NCBI GenBank assembly: GCA_041390625.1
Contig: JAWKPM010000015.1
Location: 6,901-70,900, forward strand
DNA: 64,000 bases
Reading direction: 5' to 3'
Source of the DNA: RBC038 sp041390625
Lineage (GTDB): Bacteria > Chloroflexota > Dehalococcoidia > UBA2979
The notes under the pieces are model-generated. The model was not told the DNA's origin. It made no database searches and saw nothing but the letters and a program-made list of their open reading frames with translations. The translations under genes and the position numbers were made by a program. Shown piece by piece: positions 24,353-33,802 of this stretch. Position 1 is the stretch's first letter. The number at the start of each line of letters is the position of its first letter.

Positions 24353-25591
24353 CTACCCCGCGGGCTGCGCTTCGAGACCCGGCTCCGAGGCCGGTAGGGC
24401 CTCGACCCTGCCCGGCCGCAGCACGAGGAGCACGACGAGCGCCGAGAGCACGGCAACGAACACGCCGCTGCTGAGCGAGGTCACCCCCGGCGCGAAGAGC
24501 TGGCTGTAGACGATGTTGTAGCCCGTCGACAGTGCCATCTGGCTGAACCCCATCAGCGCCGAGGCCAGCCCGGCGATCTGCGGGAAGCCGACCAGCGCCC
24601 CCGCCATCGCCGAGGGCCGCGTCACCCCGAGGCCGAACGCCGTGAAGAACATCGGCGCGACGACCGTCGCCGGGTGCTCGGCCCCAGCCCATGACAGTGC
24701 CGTCATCGTGCCACTGGAGGCCGCGGACACGAGCGCCCCCAGCAGCACGATCCGTCGAGGCTCCATCTTCGCCACCAGGCGACTCGAGAGCGTCGCTCCC
24801 GCCATGAGCCCGAGCGCCACCACCGCGAACGCCAGCCCGAACACCTGAGGTGCCAGCCCCAGCTGATCGATCAGCACGAACGACGACATCGAGATGAAGA
24901 CGAGCTGCCCGGCGAACATCAGCCCCATGACAAACGAGTACCCCACGAACGTCGAGCTCGAGAGCAGCAGTCGATAGTCGTCCCGCACCCGTCGGTTCGT
25001 TTCGAGGCGTTCGGGCCTCGTCTCCGGCAGCAGCACCGCGTATGCCGCGAAGAGCAACACCCCCACCGCGATCAGCACCACGAAGACGGCGTGCCAGTCG
25101 AAGGCATCGTGAAGGAACCCGCCGACGATCGGCGAGATCGCCGGCGCCAGCGGGAGGACGATCGACATGTGCGCGATGAACCTCGCCGCCCCCTCGCGGC
25201 CGTAGATGTCGAGGACCATCGCGCGCGCCAGCGTCGGCCCCGCGCCCCCGCCGAAGCCCTGCAGCACTCGCGCAGCGATCAGCACCTCCGCGGAGCTCGA
25301 CAGCAGCGCCACCACCCCGCCGACGATGAACATGCCGAGGCCGGCGAACATCATCGGCCGCCGCCCGAGCCGGTCCGAGGCCTGCCCCCACACGATCTGC
25401 GATCCCGCGAACGCCACGAGGAACAGCGTGACCGCGAGCTGCATCGTGGCGTCCCGCGCCCCGAAGTCCTCGGTCATCGAGGGCAGCGACGGCAGGAACA
25501 TGTCGATCGACATCGGCGCCGTCGCGGAGAGTGCGATCAGCAGCACGGCGATCGCCAGATTCGGCTGCACCCGGTTCCGCGTTCGCTGCAT
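24353..25591 (-). CDS. Bcr/CflA-type drug efflux MFS transporter
   Basis: A 412-residue twelve-helix transporter. The N-terminal TAPMSIDMFLPSLP motif is the Bcr/CflA hallmark, and the loop 2-3 motif GQASDRLGRRPMM and YILLPETRPE-like loop after helix 6 (AVLLPETRPERLE) agree. Such proteins export bicyclomycin, sulfonamides, chloramphenicol or cysteine by proton antiport; the substrate here is unknown. The ATG at 25591 has GAGGGCGAG upstream; an ATG at 25639 is the alternative. It is convergent with the exported protein gene. Confidence 0.88.
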   Translation of the reverse strand: MQRTRNRVQPNLAIAVLLIALSATAPMSIDMFLPSLPSMTEDFGARDATMQLAVTLFLVAFAGSQIVWGQASDRLGRRPMMFAGLGMFIVGGVVALLSSSAEVLIAARVLQGFGGGAGPTLARAMVLDIYGREGAARFIAHMSIVLPLAPAISPIVGGFLHDAFDWHAVFVVLIAVGVLLFAAYAVLLPETRPERLETNRRVRDDYRLLLSSSTFVGYSFVMGLMFAGQLVFISMSSFVLIDQLGLAPQVFGLAFAVVALGLMAGATLSSRLVAKMEPRRIVLLGALVSAASSGTMTALSWAGAEHPATVVAPMFFTAFGLGVTRPSAMAGALVGFPQIAGLASALMGFSQMALSTGYNIVYSQLFAPGVTSLSSGVFVAVLSALVVLLVLRPGRVEALPASEPGLEAQPAG

Positions 25592-25885
25592 CGCTCGCCC
25601 TCGTCCGTCCGAACGACCTGCCTGCCTCGTTCGATGCAAGGTAGGGCCGCCGAGGCCTAGCCGCCGTCGAGGACGGAGCGCAGGCGTCCCCCAACAGCGC
25701 TAGGCCGAGGCCCGTGTTAGCGTGGAGGCACGCGATCGACCTTCGATGTCGCGTCTTCCTGCCATCCTTCCTCTCGATGGAGCCCCGCTCCTTCTCGACT
25801 CGGGCGGCACTTGAGCAGCAGGTTCCCGCTGTCGGGCCCGCTCGACTCACTCATTTCGACAGCCACCCGACCAGGAGACCGCTTC

Positions 25886-27340
25886 TTGCCCCTCCGCTTC
25901 CGTCGCACCCGTTCCTCAGACGAGCGACCGTCCACCCCCACCACGAAGGCCACGACCGAGACTGCCATCGATGCCGAGACCTCGTTCGAGGACCTCGGCG
26001 TCGCCGAGGACCTCGTCGATGTCCTGGCCGATGCCGGCGTCACTTCGCCATTCCCGGTCCAGGAGCTCGCGATCCCGCCGGCGATGACCGGCCGCGACGT
26101 CTCGGGCAAAGCCCGCACCGGTTCCGGTAAGACGCTCGCCTTCGGACTGCCGCTCATCGAGCGCACCGAGACCGCCAAGCGCCGCCGTCCGACTTCGCTC
26201 ATCCTCGTCCCGACGCGCGAGCTCGCCACCCAGGTCGCCGAGGCCCTGACGCCCCTCGCCGCGGCGCGCGGCCTCTGGCTCACTGCGATCTACGGCGGCG
26301 TCTCGATGTCGCGCCAGATCAACGCACTCCAGGCAGGCGTCGACATCGTGATCGGCACGCCCGGCCGCATCAACGACCTCCTCGAGCGCGACGAGATGTC
26401 GGTCGCCGATGTCTCGTTCCTCGTGATCGACGAAGCGGACCAGATGGCCGACATGGGCTTCCTCCCGCAGGTCCGCCGCATCCTCGACCAGATCGAGGGC
26501 CGGCGGCAGACCCTGCTCTTCTCCGCCACCCTCGATGGCGCCATCGGCGCCCTCGTCCGCGACTACCAGCACGACCCCGTCGAGTGCGAAGTCGAGTCGC
26601 ACGATGAAGATCCGATGGAGCTCACCCAGCGCTTCATCGGCGTCGCCCCCGAGGACCGCGTCGCCGTCACCGCCGACATCGTGGCGGGCGCCCGGCGCGC
26701 GCTCATTTTCTGCAGCACCACCCGAGGCGCCGACCGCCTCGTGAAGGCCTTCGAGGGCGAGGGCCTGCGCGCCGACACGATCCACGGCCGCCGCTCCCAG
26801 GCCCAGCGCGAGCGCGCCCTCGCCGCCTTCTCCAACGGCAAGGTGCCGATCCTCGTGGCGACGAACGTCGCCGCCCGAGGCATCCACGTCGACGACGTCG
26901 AGGTCGTTGTGCACTATGACGCCCCCGAGGACACCAAGGTCTACCTGCACCGCTCCGGCCGCACCGCGCGCGCCGGCGCCGAGGGCCTGGTTGTGACCCT
27001 CGTCGTGCCCGAGCTCGAGCAGCTGCTCGAGCGCCTCCAGCGCGACGTCGGCACGCAGCAGGAGGTCGTCACGATGCGACCGCGCGACCCGCGCCTCGCC
27101 GACCTCCGAGCGTGGGAGCCGCCGCAGGGCCGCCCCTGCCACGATGCTCGGCCCTACAGCTACACGAAGCCACGCGTCGCCCCCGCCCCTCGAGGGCGCT
27201 CCGGTGGCCGCACTCCCGCTCGAGGCCCGGCACCCCGACCGGCGGGCCGCTCGTCGGCACCGTCCGAGTCGCGCCGCGGTCCCTCCGCTCCCTCGGGACG
27301 GCGAGGCCCCCAGCGCCGGCGCACCCGCTCGAGGTCCTAG
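25886..27340 (+). CDS. DEAD-box ATP-dependent RNA helicase
   Basis: A 484-residue helicase with Q motif (SFEDLGV ... PFPVQELAIP), motif I ARTGSGKT, motif Ia VPTRELATQ, motif II DEAD (VIDEADQ), motif III SAT, and C-terminal motifs IFCSTTRGADRL, ATNVAARGIHVDDV and HRSGRTARAG. The C-terminal tail of about 90 residues is Pro/Arg/Gly-rich, as in CsdA/RhlE relatives that bind structured RNA. TTG at 25886 is chosen because CAGGAGA lies nine bases upstream and because earlier codons do not belong to the family. A TAGCGT box at 25718-25723 is a candidate -10, giving a long leader. Confidence 0.92.
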   Translation: MPLRFRRTRSSDERPSTPTTKATTETAIDAETSFEDLGVAEDLVDVLADAGVTSPFPVQELAIPPAMTGRDVSGKARTGSGKTLAFGLPLIERTETAKRRRPTSLILVPTRELATQVAEALTPLAAARGLWLTAIYGGVSMSRQINALQAGVDIVIGTPGRINDLLERDEMSVADVSFLVIDEADQMADMGFLPQVRRILDQIEGRRQTLLFSATLDGAIGALVRDYQHDPVECEVESHDEDPMELTQRFIGVAPEDRVAVTADIVAGARRALIFCSTTRGADRLVKAFEGEGLRADTIHGRRSQAQRERALAAFSNGKVPILVATNVAARGIHVDDVEVVVHYDAPEDTKVYLHRSGRTARAGAEGLVVTLVVPELEQLLERLQRDVGTQQEVVTMRPRDPRLADLRAWEPPQGRPCHDARPYSYTKPRVAPAPRGRSGGRTPARGPAPRPAGRSSAPSESRRGPSAPSGRRGPQRRRTRSRS

Positions 27341-27448
27341 CCTCCGAGCCAGAGGCCGCGTCCTCGAGGCGGGGCCGCGGCCGGTATCATCTCCGCACCA
27401 CGGCACGAGGCCGGTCGCCTGCGTGCGCCCGGCGCACCGGGAGGCGCG

Positions 27449-27913
27449 ATGCCCACCCTCCACGTCAACGGCGAGGCCCGCGAGTTTGATCAGCCCGATC
27501 GCAACCTCCTCTCGTACCTCCGCTTCGACCTCGGTCTGACCGGAACGAAGTACGGCTGCGGCGAAGGCCTCTGCGGCGCCTGCACGGTCCTCGTCGAGGG
27601 CCAGCCGATTCGCGCCTGCATGACCACGGTCGGCGCCGTCTCCGGTGGCGCGCTCGTCACCATCGAGGGCCTTGCCGCCGGCGACACCATCGAGGACCTG
27701 CACCCCGTCCAGCGCGCCTTCGTCGAGGAGCAGGCGATGCAGTGCGGCTACTGCATTCCCGGCTTCATCATGAGCTCGGTCGCGCTCCTCGAGCGTGAGG
27801 CGCACCCCAGCGACGGACAGATCCGCGAGGCGCTGGCGGACCACATGTGCCGCTGCGGCACCTACCAGCGCATCCTGAAGGCAGTCACCCGCGCCTCGGA
27901 GGGCGACCGATGA
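27449..27913 (+). CDS. [2Fe-2S] subunit of a molybdenum hydroxylase
   Basis: A 154-residue small subunit of the xanthine oxidase family. The N-terminal plant-ferredoxin-type cluster uses Cys 37, 42, 45 and 57 (CGEGLCGAC...C). The C-terminal four-helix domain uses Cys 99, 102, 134 and 136 (CGYC...CRC). It passes electrons from the molybdopterin subunit. GGGAGG precedes the ATG and TATCAT lies at 27385-27390. Its stop overlaps the start of the large subunit (ATGA), so the two are coupled. Confidence 0.93.
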   Translation: MPTLHVNGEAREFDQPDRNLLSYLRFDLGLTGTKYGCGEGLCGACTVLVEGQPIRACMTTVGAVSGGALVTIEGLAAGDTIEDLHPVQRAFVEEQAMQCGYCIPGFIMSSVALLEREAHPSDGQIREALADHMCRCGTYQRILKAVTRASEGDR

Positions 27914-29991
27914 CCCTCGATTCCGCCACCGAGGCCACCTGGGCGCTCCGCGTCGTCGGCGACGTGACGCCCGGCTTCCCCGCGCAGCGCACCGGCTACG
28001 GCATGCAGACGTACGGCAACACGACCCCCGGCACCGAGGGCGCGACCTGGATCGCCGTCGATGCGACCGGCCACGTCACCGCCTTCGCCGGCAAAGTCGA
28101 GTACGGCCAGAACATCCGCACCGGCCTCGCCATCGAGGTCGCAGATGAGCTGCGCGTCCCCCTCGAGGACGTGAGCGTCGTCCTCGGCGACACCGCACGC
28201 GTGCCCTGGGACATGGGCACGTTTGGCAGCCAGTCCACCGCCCGCGTCGGCTGGCAGCTGCGCAAGGCCGCCGCCACCGCACGCGAGGCCCTGCTGCGCC
28301 TCGCAGCCGATCGCCTCGATCTGCCGACCGCCGACCTTGAGGCCCGCGATGGCCATGTCGCGTCGAAGGCGGACCCCTCGCGCTCCCTCGCCTACGCCGA
28401 ACTACTCGACGGCCAGTCGCTCGAGCTCGAGATCGCCGAGCACCCCGCCACCACGGAGGCGACCGACTTCACGGTGATGGGTCGCGACCACGCGCGTCGC
28501 ATCGACGCCGTCGATCGCGTGACCGGGCGCTCCGTCTACTCCCAGGACGTCCAGCTGGAGGACATGCTCTTCGCCACCGTCCTACGCGCGCCCGCGTATG
28601 GCGCCGTGCTGCGCACCGCCGACTTCACCGTCGCGCGCCAGCTTCCCGGCGTGGTCGAGGTCATCGAGGAAGATGGCCTCGTCGCCATCCTCGCCGAGTC
28701 CGACGAGGCCGGCGCGCTCGCCGCCCGCACCGCCCGCCTCGACTGGGACATCCCGACGGGGCAACCGTCGAGGTGGGACATGCCCACCCTCCTCGTCGAG
28801 TCCGGCCAGGAGCCGTTCGCCACACAGGAGGCGGGCGACCTCGAGGAGGGCTTCGGCCTCGCGAGCGCCACCCTCGAGGACACGTACTACATCCCCTACA
28901 TCGCCCCCGCGCCGATGGAGCCGCGCGCCGCCGTCGCTCGCTGGGACGGCGACGACCTCACCGTCTGGGCCGGCACGCAGCGCCCCTTCGGTCTCCGCCA
29001 GGAGCTCTCCGCCATCTTCGGCATCGAGGAGGCGCGCATCCGCGTCATCGCCCCCGAGATCGGCGGCGGCTTCGGCGCGAAGTCCCCCTACTCGATCGCC
29101 CACGAGGCCGCTCGACTCTCGAAGGCGAGCGGTCGCCCCGTGCGCGTCGCCTTCTCGAGGGCGGAAGAGACGATGTGGTCGAACTTCCGGCCCGCCGCGC
29201 TCATCCAGATCCGCAGCGGCTTCGACGCCGAGGGCCGCCTCACCGCCTGGCAGTCCGACGCTTTCCACTCGGGCGAGCGAGTGATGATCGGCCGTCGAGG
29301 CTCGGACACGCCCTACGACGCGCCGCACATCCGCTCGCTGGTCTACCGCTCGGACAGCCCCATTCCCTCGGGCTCCTACCGCTCGCTCGGCGCCGCCGTG
29401 AACCACTTCGCGCGCGAGGTGCACATGGACGAGGTGGCGGCGGCCGTCGAGGCCGACCCCGTCGAGCTCCGACTCCGCAACCTGACCCACCCGCGCTTCC
29501 GGCGCGTCCTCGAGGCTGCGGCCGCCGACTTCGGCTGGGGCACCCCCCTGCCCGAGGGCCGTCACGCCGGCATCGCGCTCGGCGTCGATGTGGGCTCCTA
29601 TGTGGCGACGGCCGTCGAGGTCTCCGTCCAGGGCCGCGAGGTCCGCGTGCATCGCGTCGTGGCCGCGCTCGACTGCGGTCTCGTCGTGAACCCCGAGGGC
29701 GCGCGCAACCAGATGGAGGGCGCCATCGTGATGGGCCTCGGTGGCGCGCTCTGGGAGGCCAGCGATTTCGAGGCCGGGCGGCTGCTCAACCCGACCTTCA
29801 CGCGTTACCGCGTGCCGCGCATCACGGACACGCCGCGCATCGAGGTGCGATTCGTCGGCGATCCCGATGCGCCCTCGACCGGCGCGGGCGAGCCCGGCCT
29901 CGTGCCGCTCGCCGCCGCGATCTCGAACGCCGTCTATTCAGCGACCGGCGTGCGTCACCGCGAGCTGCCGATCCAGCGCCAGCTGGCATAG
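27910..29991 (+). CDS. Molybdopterin subunit of xanthine oxidase-family hydroxylase
   Basis: A 693-residue large subunit. The N-terminal part contains the substrate-channel domain, followed by EIGGGFGAK (the moco-binding Gly-rich loop) and a C-terminal GAGEPGLVPLAAAI, where Glu is the expected catalytic base. The length is shorter than typical CoxL (about 800) and closer to isoquinoline 1-oxidoreductase/aldehyde dehydrogenase beta subunits. No FAD subunit gene is adjacent, which fits two-subunit enzymes that use cytochrome or another acceptor. The substrate cannot be read from the sequence. It starts at the ATG overlapping the small-subunit stop. Confidence 0.9.
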   Translation: MTLDSATEATWALRVVGDVTPGFPAQRTGYGMQTYGNTTPGTEGATWIAVDATGHVTAFAGKVEYGQNIRTGLAIEVADELRVPLEDVSVVLGDTARVPWDMGTFGSQSTARVGWQLRKAAATAREALLRLAADRLDLPTADLEARDGHVASKADPSRSLAYAELLDGQSLELEIAEHPATTEATDFTVMGRDHARRIDAVDRVTGRSVYSQDVQLEDMLFATVLRAPAYGAVLRTADFTVARQLPGVVEVIEEDGLVAILAESDEAGALAARTARLDWDIPTGQPSRWDMPTLLVESGQEPFATQEAGDLEEGFGLASATLEDTYYIPYIAPAPMEPRAAVARWDGDDLTVWAGTQRPFGLRQELSAIFGIEEARIRVIAPEIGGGFGAKSPYSIAHEAARLSKASGRPVRVAFSRAEETMWSNFRPAALIQIRSGFDAEGRLTAWQSDAFHSGERVMIGRRGSDTPYDAPHIRSLVYRSDSPIPSGSYRSLGAAVNHFAREVHMDEVAAAVEADPVELRLRNLTHPRFRRVLEAAAADFGWGTPLPEGRHAGIALGVDVGSYVATAVEVSVQGREVRVHRVVAALDCGLVVNPEGARNQMEGAIVMGLGGALWEASDFEAGRLLNPTFTRYRVPRITDTPRIEVRFVGDPDAPSTGAGEPGLVPLAAAISNAVYSATGVRHRELPIQRQLA

Positions 29992-30021
29992 CGCCACTCG
30001 AGGCCGGAACGAGAATCAGGC

Positions 30022-31677
30022 CTACGCCTCGGCCACCGCCGTCGAGGCCGTCAGCGCGAACCCGGTGTAGCCATTCGCCGCGATCTGCTCGCAGCGCTTG
30101 CGGTACGCGCCCACCCCGCCGATGTACGGCATGAAGACGCGCGGCTTCCCCTCGATGTTCGCGCCCACGTACCAGGAGTACCCGCTGGGGTAGAGCGTCA
30201 TGTTGCCAACCTCGGCGACGTGCTCGACCCACTCGGCCTGCGCCTCTTCGTCGGCGTCGATCACCTCCACGCCTTGCGCGCGCAGGTACTCGAGGCAGTC
30301 CGCGATCCAGTCCACGTGCTGCTCGATCGAGACGATCATGTTGCTCAGCACGGATGGGCTGCCGGGCCCGGTGATTGTGAAGAGGTTCGGAAACCCCGAC
30401 ACGCATAGACCGAGGTACGAGACGGGCCCGTCCGCCCACGCGTCGGCGAGCGACTGGCCGCCCTCGCCGCGAATGTCGACGCGCAGCAGCGTCCCCGTCA
30501 TCGCGTCGAACCCGATCGCGAACACGATCGCGTCGACCTCGTACTCCCCCTCGGTCGTCCGGATCCCCTTCGGCGTGATCTCGAGGATGGGCGCCGACCG
30601 GATGTCGACGAGCGAGACGTTCTCGCGGTTGAAGGTCTCGAAGTACCCGGTGTCGATGCAGACCCGCTTCGTGCCGATGGGGTAGCTCCGAGGCGACAGC
30701 AGCTCGGCCGTCGCCGGGTCGTGCACGACCTCGCGAATGCGCTCGCGCACGAACTCCGCCGCGAACTCGTTCGCCTCGCGGCTCATCAGCAGGTCGTTGA
30801 ACGCCCCCGTGAACCCGAGGCCCCCGCGCTCCCACCGAGCCCGGAACTCCCGCTCGCGCTCCTCAGGCGAGCTCTCGAGGACGCCACGCTCCGGTCGAGG
30901 CGCGGTCGTGCCCGCCCGCGAGTACCGCTCGATCTCCCGCACCTCGGCGTACCGATCCTTGATGCTGCGCTCGTACTCCGGGTCCATCGGGTGGTTGCGC
31001 GCGGGGATGACGAAGTTCGGCGTGCGCTGGAAGACCGTCAGGTGCGCCGACTGCTGCGCGATGATCGGGATCGACTGGATCGCCGAGGACCCCGTCCCGA
31101 TCACCGCCACGCGCTGGCCCGTGAAGTCGACGCCCTCGTGAGGCCAGCGCCCGGTGTGGTACCAGTCGCCCGCGAACGTATCGAGGCCCGCGAAGTCCGG
31201 ATCCTGCGGCGCCGAGAGCATACCTGTTGCCATGATGCAGAACCGCGCATCGAGGACATCGCCCCGATCCGTCTCGATGCGCCACTGCCGCGCCTCGTCG
31301 TTCCAACGCGCCGAGGTGACGCGCGTCTTGAACTGGACGTCGCGCCTCAGGTCGAAGCGGTCCGCGACGTGCTCGATGTAGCGCAGGATCTCGGGCTGGC
31401 TGGCAAACCGCTCCGACCAGTGCCACTCCTGCTGCAGCTCCTCGGAGAACGAGTACGAGTACTCGAGGCTTTCGATGTCGCAGCGCGCGCCCGGGTAGCG
31501 ATTCCAGTACCACGTCCCGCCGACGCCATCGCCGGCCTCGATCACTCGCGCCGAGAAGCCGAGGCCGCGCAGTCGGTGCAGCATGTAGAGCCCCGCGAGG
31601 CCCGCACCGACGATGACCGCATCGAAGCGCTGCACGTCGCCCGAGGCCTGCGAGGTCGTCTCCGCCGTCTGCGTCAT
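30022..31677 (-). CDS. Baeyer-Villiger-type FAD/NADPH monooxygenase
   Basis: A 551-residue flavin monooxygenase. It has an N-terminal FAD site GAGLAG (24-29), GTWYWNRYPGARCD typical of cyclohexanone monooxygenase relatives, the BVMO fingerprint F-x-G-x3-H-x3-W-P at 168-179 (FAGDWYHTGRWP), and a second Rossmann motif GTGSSA. Such enzymes insert oxygen next to a ketone to form an ester or lactone. The upstream alpha/beta hydrolase overlaps it by ATGA and could hydrolyse that ester. The TetR gene heads the same - strand unit. Confidence 0.92.
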   Translation of the reverse strand: MTQTAETTSQASGDVQRFDAVIVGAGLAGLYMLHRLRGLGFSARVIEAGDGVGGTWYWNRYPGARCDIESLEYSYSFSEELQQEWHWSERFASQPEILRYIEHVADRFDLRRDVQFKTRVTSARWNDEARQWRIETDRGDVLDARFCIMATGMLSAPQDPDFAGLDTFAGDWYHTGRWPHEGVDFTGQRVAVIGTGSSAIQSIPIIAQQSAHLTVFQRTPNFVIPARNHPMDPEYERSIKDRYAEVREIERYSRAGTTAPRPERGVLESSPEEREREFRARWERGGLGFTGAFNDLLMSREANEFAAEFVRERIREVVHDPATAELLSPRSYPIGTKRVCIDTGYFETFNRENVSLVDIRSAPILEITPKGIRTTEGEYEVDAIVFAIGFDAMTGTLLRVDIRGEGGQSLADAWADGPVSYLGLCVSGFPNLFTITGPGSPSVLSNMIVSIEQHVDWIADCLEYLRAQGVEVIDADEEAQAEWVEHVAEVGNMTLYPSGYSWYVGANIEGKPRVFMPYIGGVGAYRKRCEQIAANGYTGFALTASTAVAEA

Positions 31678-32624
31678 GCCGTCGCACCCTCCCGCTGCGA
31701 GAACGTCGCCCGCAGCTCGTCCGCAATCGAGGTGACGACGTGCTCGCCGTCCTCGACCGCCTCGGTCATCGTGAAGAAGCCGTGGATCTGGCCTTCATAG
31801 CATCGATAGACCACGGGCACCCCCGCGTCCTGCAGCCGTTCGGCGTACGCCGCGCCCTCATCCCGCAGCGGATCGAACTCCGCCGTCACGATGTGCGCGC
31901 GCGGCAGCCCATCGAGGCGCTCCGCCCTCAGCGGCGAGGCGCGCCAGTCGCTGCCGTCCCCGTCCGGCCCGAGGTAGTGCCCCCAGAACCACTCCATCGA
32001 GTGCTTCGTCAGCAGGTACCCCTCGGCGTTCTCGCTGTACGAGGCCCGGTCGAACGACCAGTCCGTCACCGGGTAGATCAGCGCCTGGTGCGCGATCGCG
32101 GGCCCGCCGAGGTCGCGCGCCATGATCGAGACCACCGCCGCCAGGTTTCCGCCCGCCGATTCCCCACCGACCGCGAGGCGTGTGGCGTCGACCCCGAGGG
32201 TGTCAGCCTGTGCCGAGGCCCACTGCACCGCCGCGAAGGAGTCCTCGACGGCGGCGGGGTATCGATGCTCCGGCGCCAGCCGGTAGTCGATCGAGAGCAC
32301 CGCGCATTCGCCTCGATTGGCGATCTTGCGCAGCGAGAGGTCCGGCCCGTCGAGGTCGCCGATCGTCCAGCCCCCGCCGTGGAACCACACAAGCAGCGGC
32401 AGCCCCGCCGCCTCCGAGGGCCGGTACAACCGCGCTGGTACGTCCCCGGCGGGACCGGGAATCAGGAGGTCCTCGACGTGGTGCACGGCCTCGGGCCGTC
32501 GAGGCGGCACGCGACGCGCCACGCCGGCAGCGCGATGCTCCTCGGGCGTCAGCGTCCCGAGCGGCGCAACCCCGGCCTTCGCCAGCGCTTCGAGGACCCG
32601 CTGGGCCTGCGGATGCAGCGGCAT
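31674..32624 (-). CDS. HSL-family alpha/beta hydrolase/esterase
   Basis: A 316-residue esterase of the hormone-sensitive-lipase type: oxyanion motif HGGGW, nucleophile elbow GESAGG, catalytic Asp in the EFDPLRDEG region and His in GQIHGFF. GAGG upstream fixes the ATG at 32624. It overlaps the monooxygenase start, giving a ketone-to-ester-to-acid pathway logic (inference). The TetR gene lies 60 bases upstream on the same strand. Confidence 0.9.
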   Translation of the reverse strand: MPLHPQAQRVLEALAKAGVAPLGTLTPEEHRAAGVARRVPPRRPEAVHHVEDLLIPGPAGDVPARLYRPSEAAGLPLLVWFHGGGWTIGDLDGPDLSLRKIANRGECAVLSIDYRLAPEHRYPAAVEDSFAAVQWASAQADTLGVDATRLAVGGESAGGNLAAVVSIMARDLGGPAIAHQALIYPVTDWSFDRASYSENAEGYLLTKHSMEWFWGHYLGPDGDGSDWRASPLRAERLDGLPRAHIVTAEFDPLRDEGAAYAERLQDAGVPVVYRCYEGQIHGFFTMTEAVEDGEHVVTSIADELRATFSQREGATA

Positions 32625-32684
32625 GCGACCTCGATCCCGCGCCCGCCTCACCCGAGGCCGGGCGCCCCCGATGGTCGCGACATT

Positions 32685-33227
32685 CTAACCGAGGTCGCTC
32701 CCCTGCCCCTGCATCTGCCGCCACATCTCGAGGAAGCACTCGAACGACTCCGTCGCGGCCGTCGCATCCTCGTTCGCCAGCACGTCGATGAGTAGCCCCC
32801 GCGTGACCGCGACACCGAGGCGCAGCTCGCGCTCATCGACGGGCGCACCGATGTCCGCCCCCACCTGCGCCGAGAGCGACAGCCAGGGATCGGTGAGTCC
32901 CTTCCCCCCGGTGAGCGCGACGCATTCGAAGAAGAGCCGCACGAACGGCCACAGCTCGGGTGTCGAGGTCCGGTGCCACAGCGCCCGCGCCAGCTCGATC
33001 GGGTCGTCGATCTCCGCGGCGAGCTCCACGAGGACCTCGCGCTGCGCTGCCTCGACGGCCCCGACGATCGCCTCGACGAGGCCCGCCCGCGACCCGAAGT
33101 GGTAGTTCAGCATCCGATGGCTCGACCCGACCGCCGCCGCGAGGTCGCGCAGGCTGCGGTCTGCGAGGCCGTTCGCGCTGACCTCAGCCACGATGCGCTG
33201 CAGGAGCTGCTCTCGTGCTTCGTCCAT
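32685..33227 (-). CDS. TetR-family repressor
   Basis: A 180-residue regulator. The N-terminal helix-turn-helix (SLRDLAAAVGSSHRMLNYHFGSRAGL, approx. residues 25-50) is typical of TetR, with an all-helical ligand domain after it. GAGAGAGG precedes the ATG at 33227. It is the first gene of the hydrolase-monooxygenase unit and lies next to a perfect palindrome at 33262-33277, its likely operator, so autoregulation and control of the divergent SRPBCC gene are expected. Confidence 0.88.
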   Translation of the reverse strand: MDEAREQLLQRIVAEVSANGLADRSLRDLAAAVGSSHRMLNYHFGSRAGLVEAIVGAVEAAQREVLVELAAEIDDPIELARALWHRTSTPELWPFVRLFFECVALTGGKGLTDPWLSLSAQVGADIGAPVDERELRLGVAVTRGLLIDVLANEDATAATESFECFLEMWRQMQGQGSDLG

Positions 33228-33251
33228 CTCGACCTCTCTCACCGTGCCCGC

Positions 33252-33279
33252 TTGACGCGTATGTACCATATGGTACACT
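33252..33279 (+). promoter_or_regulatory. Promoter of the SRPBCC gene
   Basis: TTGACG (33252-33257) and TACACT (33274-33279), 16-base spacer. The palindrome occupies much of the spacer and the -10. Confidence 0.5.
33262..33277. promoter_or_regulatory. Perfect 16-bp palindrome, likely TetR operator
   Basis: TGTACCATATGGTACA, an exact inverted repeat between the divergent TetR and SRPBCC genes. It overlaps both predicted -10 boxes, which is the usual position for a TetR operator. Confidence 0.75.
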
Positions 33280-33293
33280 TCGCCCACATTCAA
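33265..33293 (-). promoter_or_regulatory. Promoter of the TetR-hydrolase-monooxygenase operon
   Basis: On the - strand TTGAAT (33293-33288) and TATGGT (33270-33265) with a 17-base spacer. The -10 is inside the palindrome. Confidence 0.55.
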
Positions 33294-33321
33294 TCAGGGA
33301 CCACACTTCAGGAGGACTGCC

Positions 33322-33756
33322 GTGAGGATCGAGCACCGCATCGAGATCGCCGCACCCGTCGACCGAGTCTGGGACCTCACCCTCGATGTCGAGGCGTGGC
33401 CCGAGCTCACCCCGACCATCACGAAGGTCGAGCGCCTGGACGACGGCCCGATGGCCATCGGCTCGCAGGCCCGCATCAAGCAGCCGGCGCAGAGCACCAA
33501 GGTCTGGACCGTGACCGAGCTCGAGCCGCGACGCCGCTTCGCGTGGGCGACGAAGGCAATGGGCACGCGCATGACCGGCGGCCACCAGCTCGAGGAGCAC
33601 GAGGGCGTGACCACCAACACGCTGACCGTCGACATCGAGGGCGCCATGGCCCCCATCGTCGGCCGGCTCCTCAGCCGCCCGATTCGAAACGCGATCACGA
33701 AGGAGAACGAGGGCTTCAAGCGCGCCGCGGAGGCGCAGACGGCCGCCGCCCACTAG
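33322..33756 (+). CDS. SRPBCC-fold (polyketide cyclase/START-like) protein
   Basis: A 144-residue protein that starts with the family pattern RIEHRIEIAAPVDRVWDLTLD and continues with WPELTPTITKVERL and a long C-terminal helix. The SRPBCC fold forms a deep hydrophobic pocket for lipids or ketones. AGGAGG eight bases before the GTG fixes the start. It is divergent from and probably co-regulated with the TetR operon, so it may bind or shuttle the same substrate. Confidence 0.85.
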   Translation: MRIEHRIEIAAPVDRVWDLTLDVEAWPELTPTITKVERLDDGPMAIGSQARIKQPAQSTKVWTVTELEPRRRFAWATKAMGTRMTGGHQLEEHEGVTTNTLTVDIEGAMAPIVGRLLSRPIRNAITKENEGFKRAAEAQTAAAH

Positions 33757-33802
33757 CGACGGCCCGCCCCCTCCGCCCGAGTCGCGATGCATCGGCGCGC
33801 CG

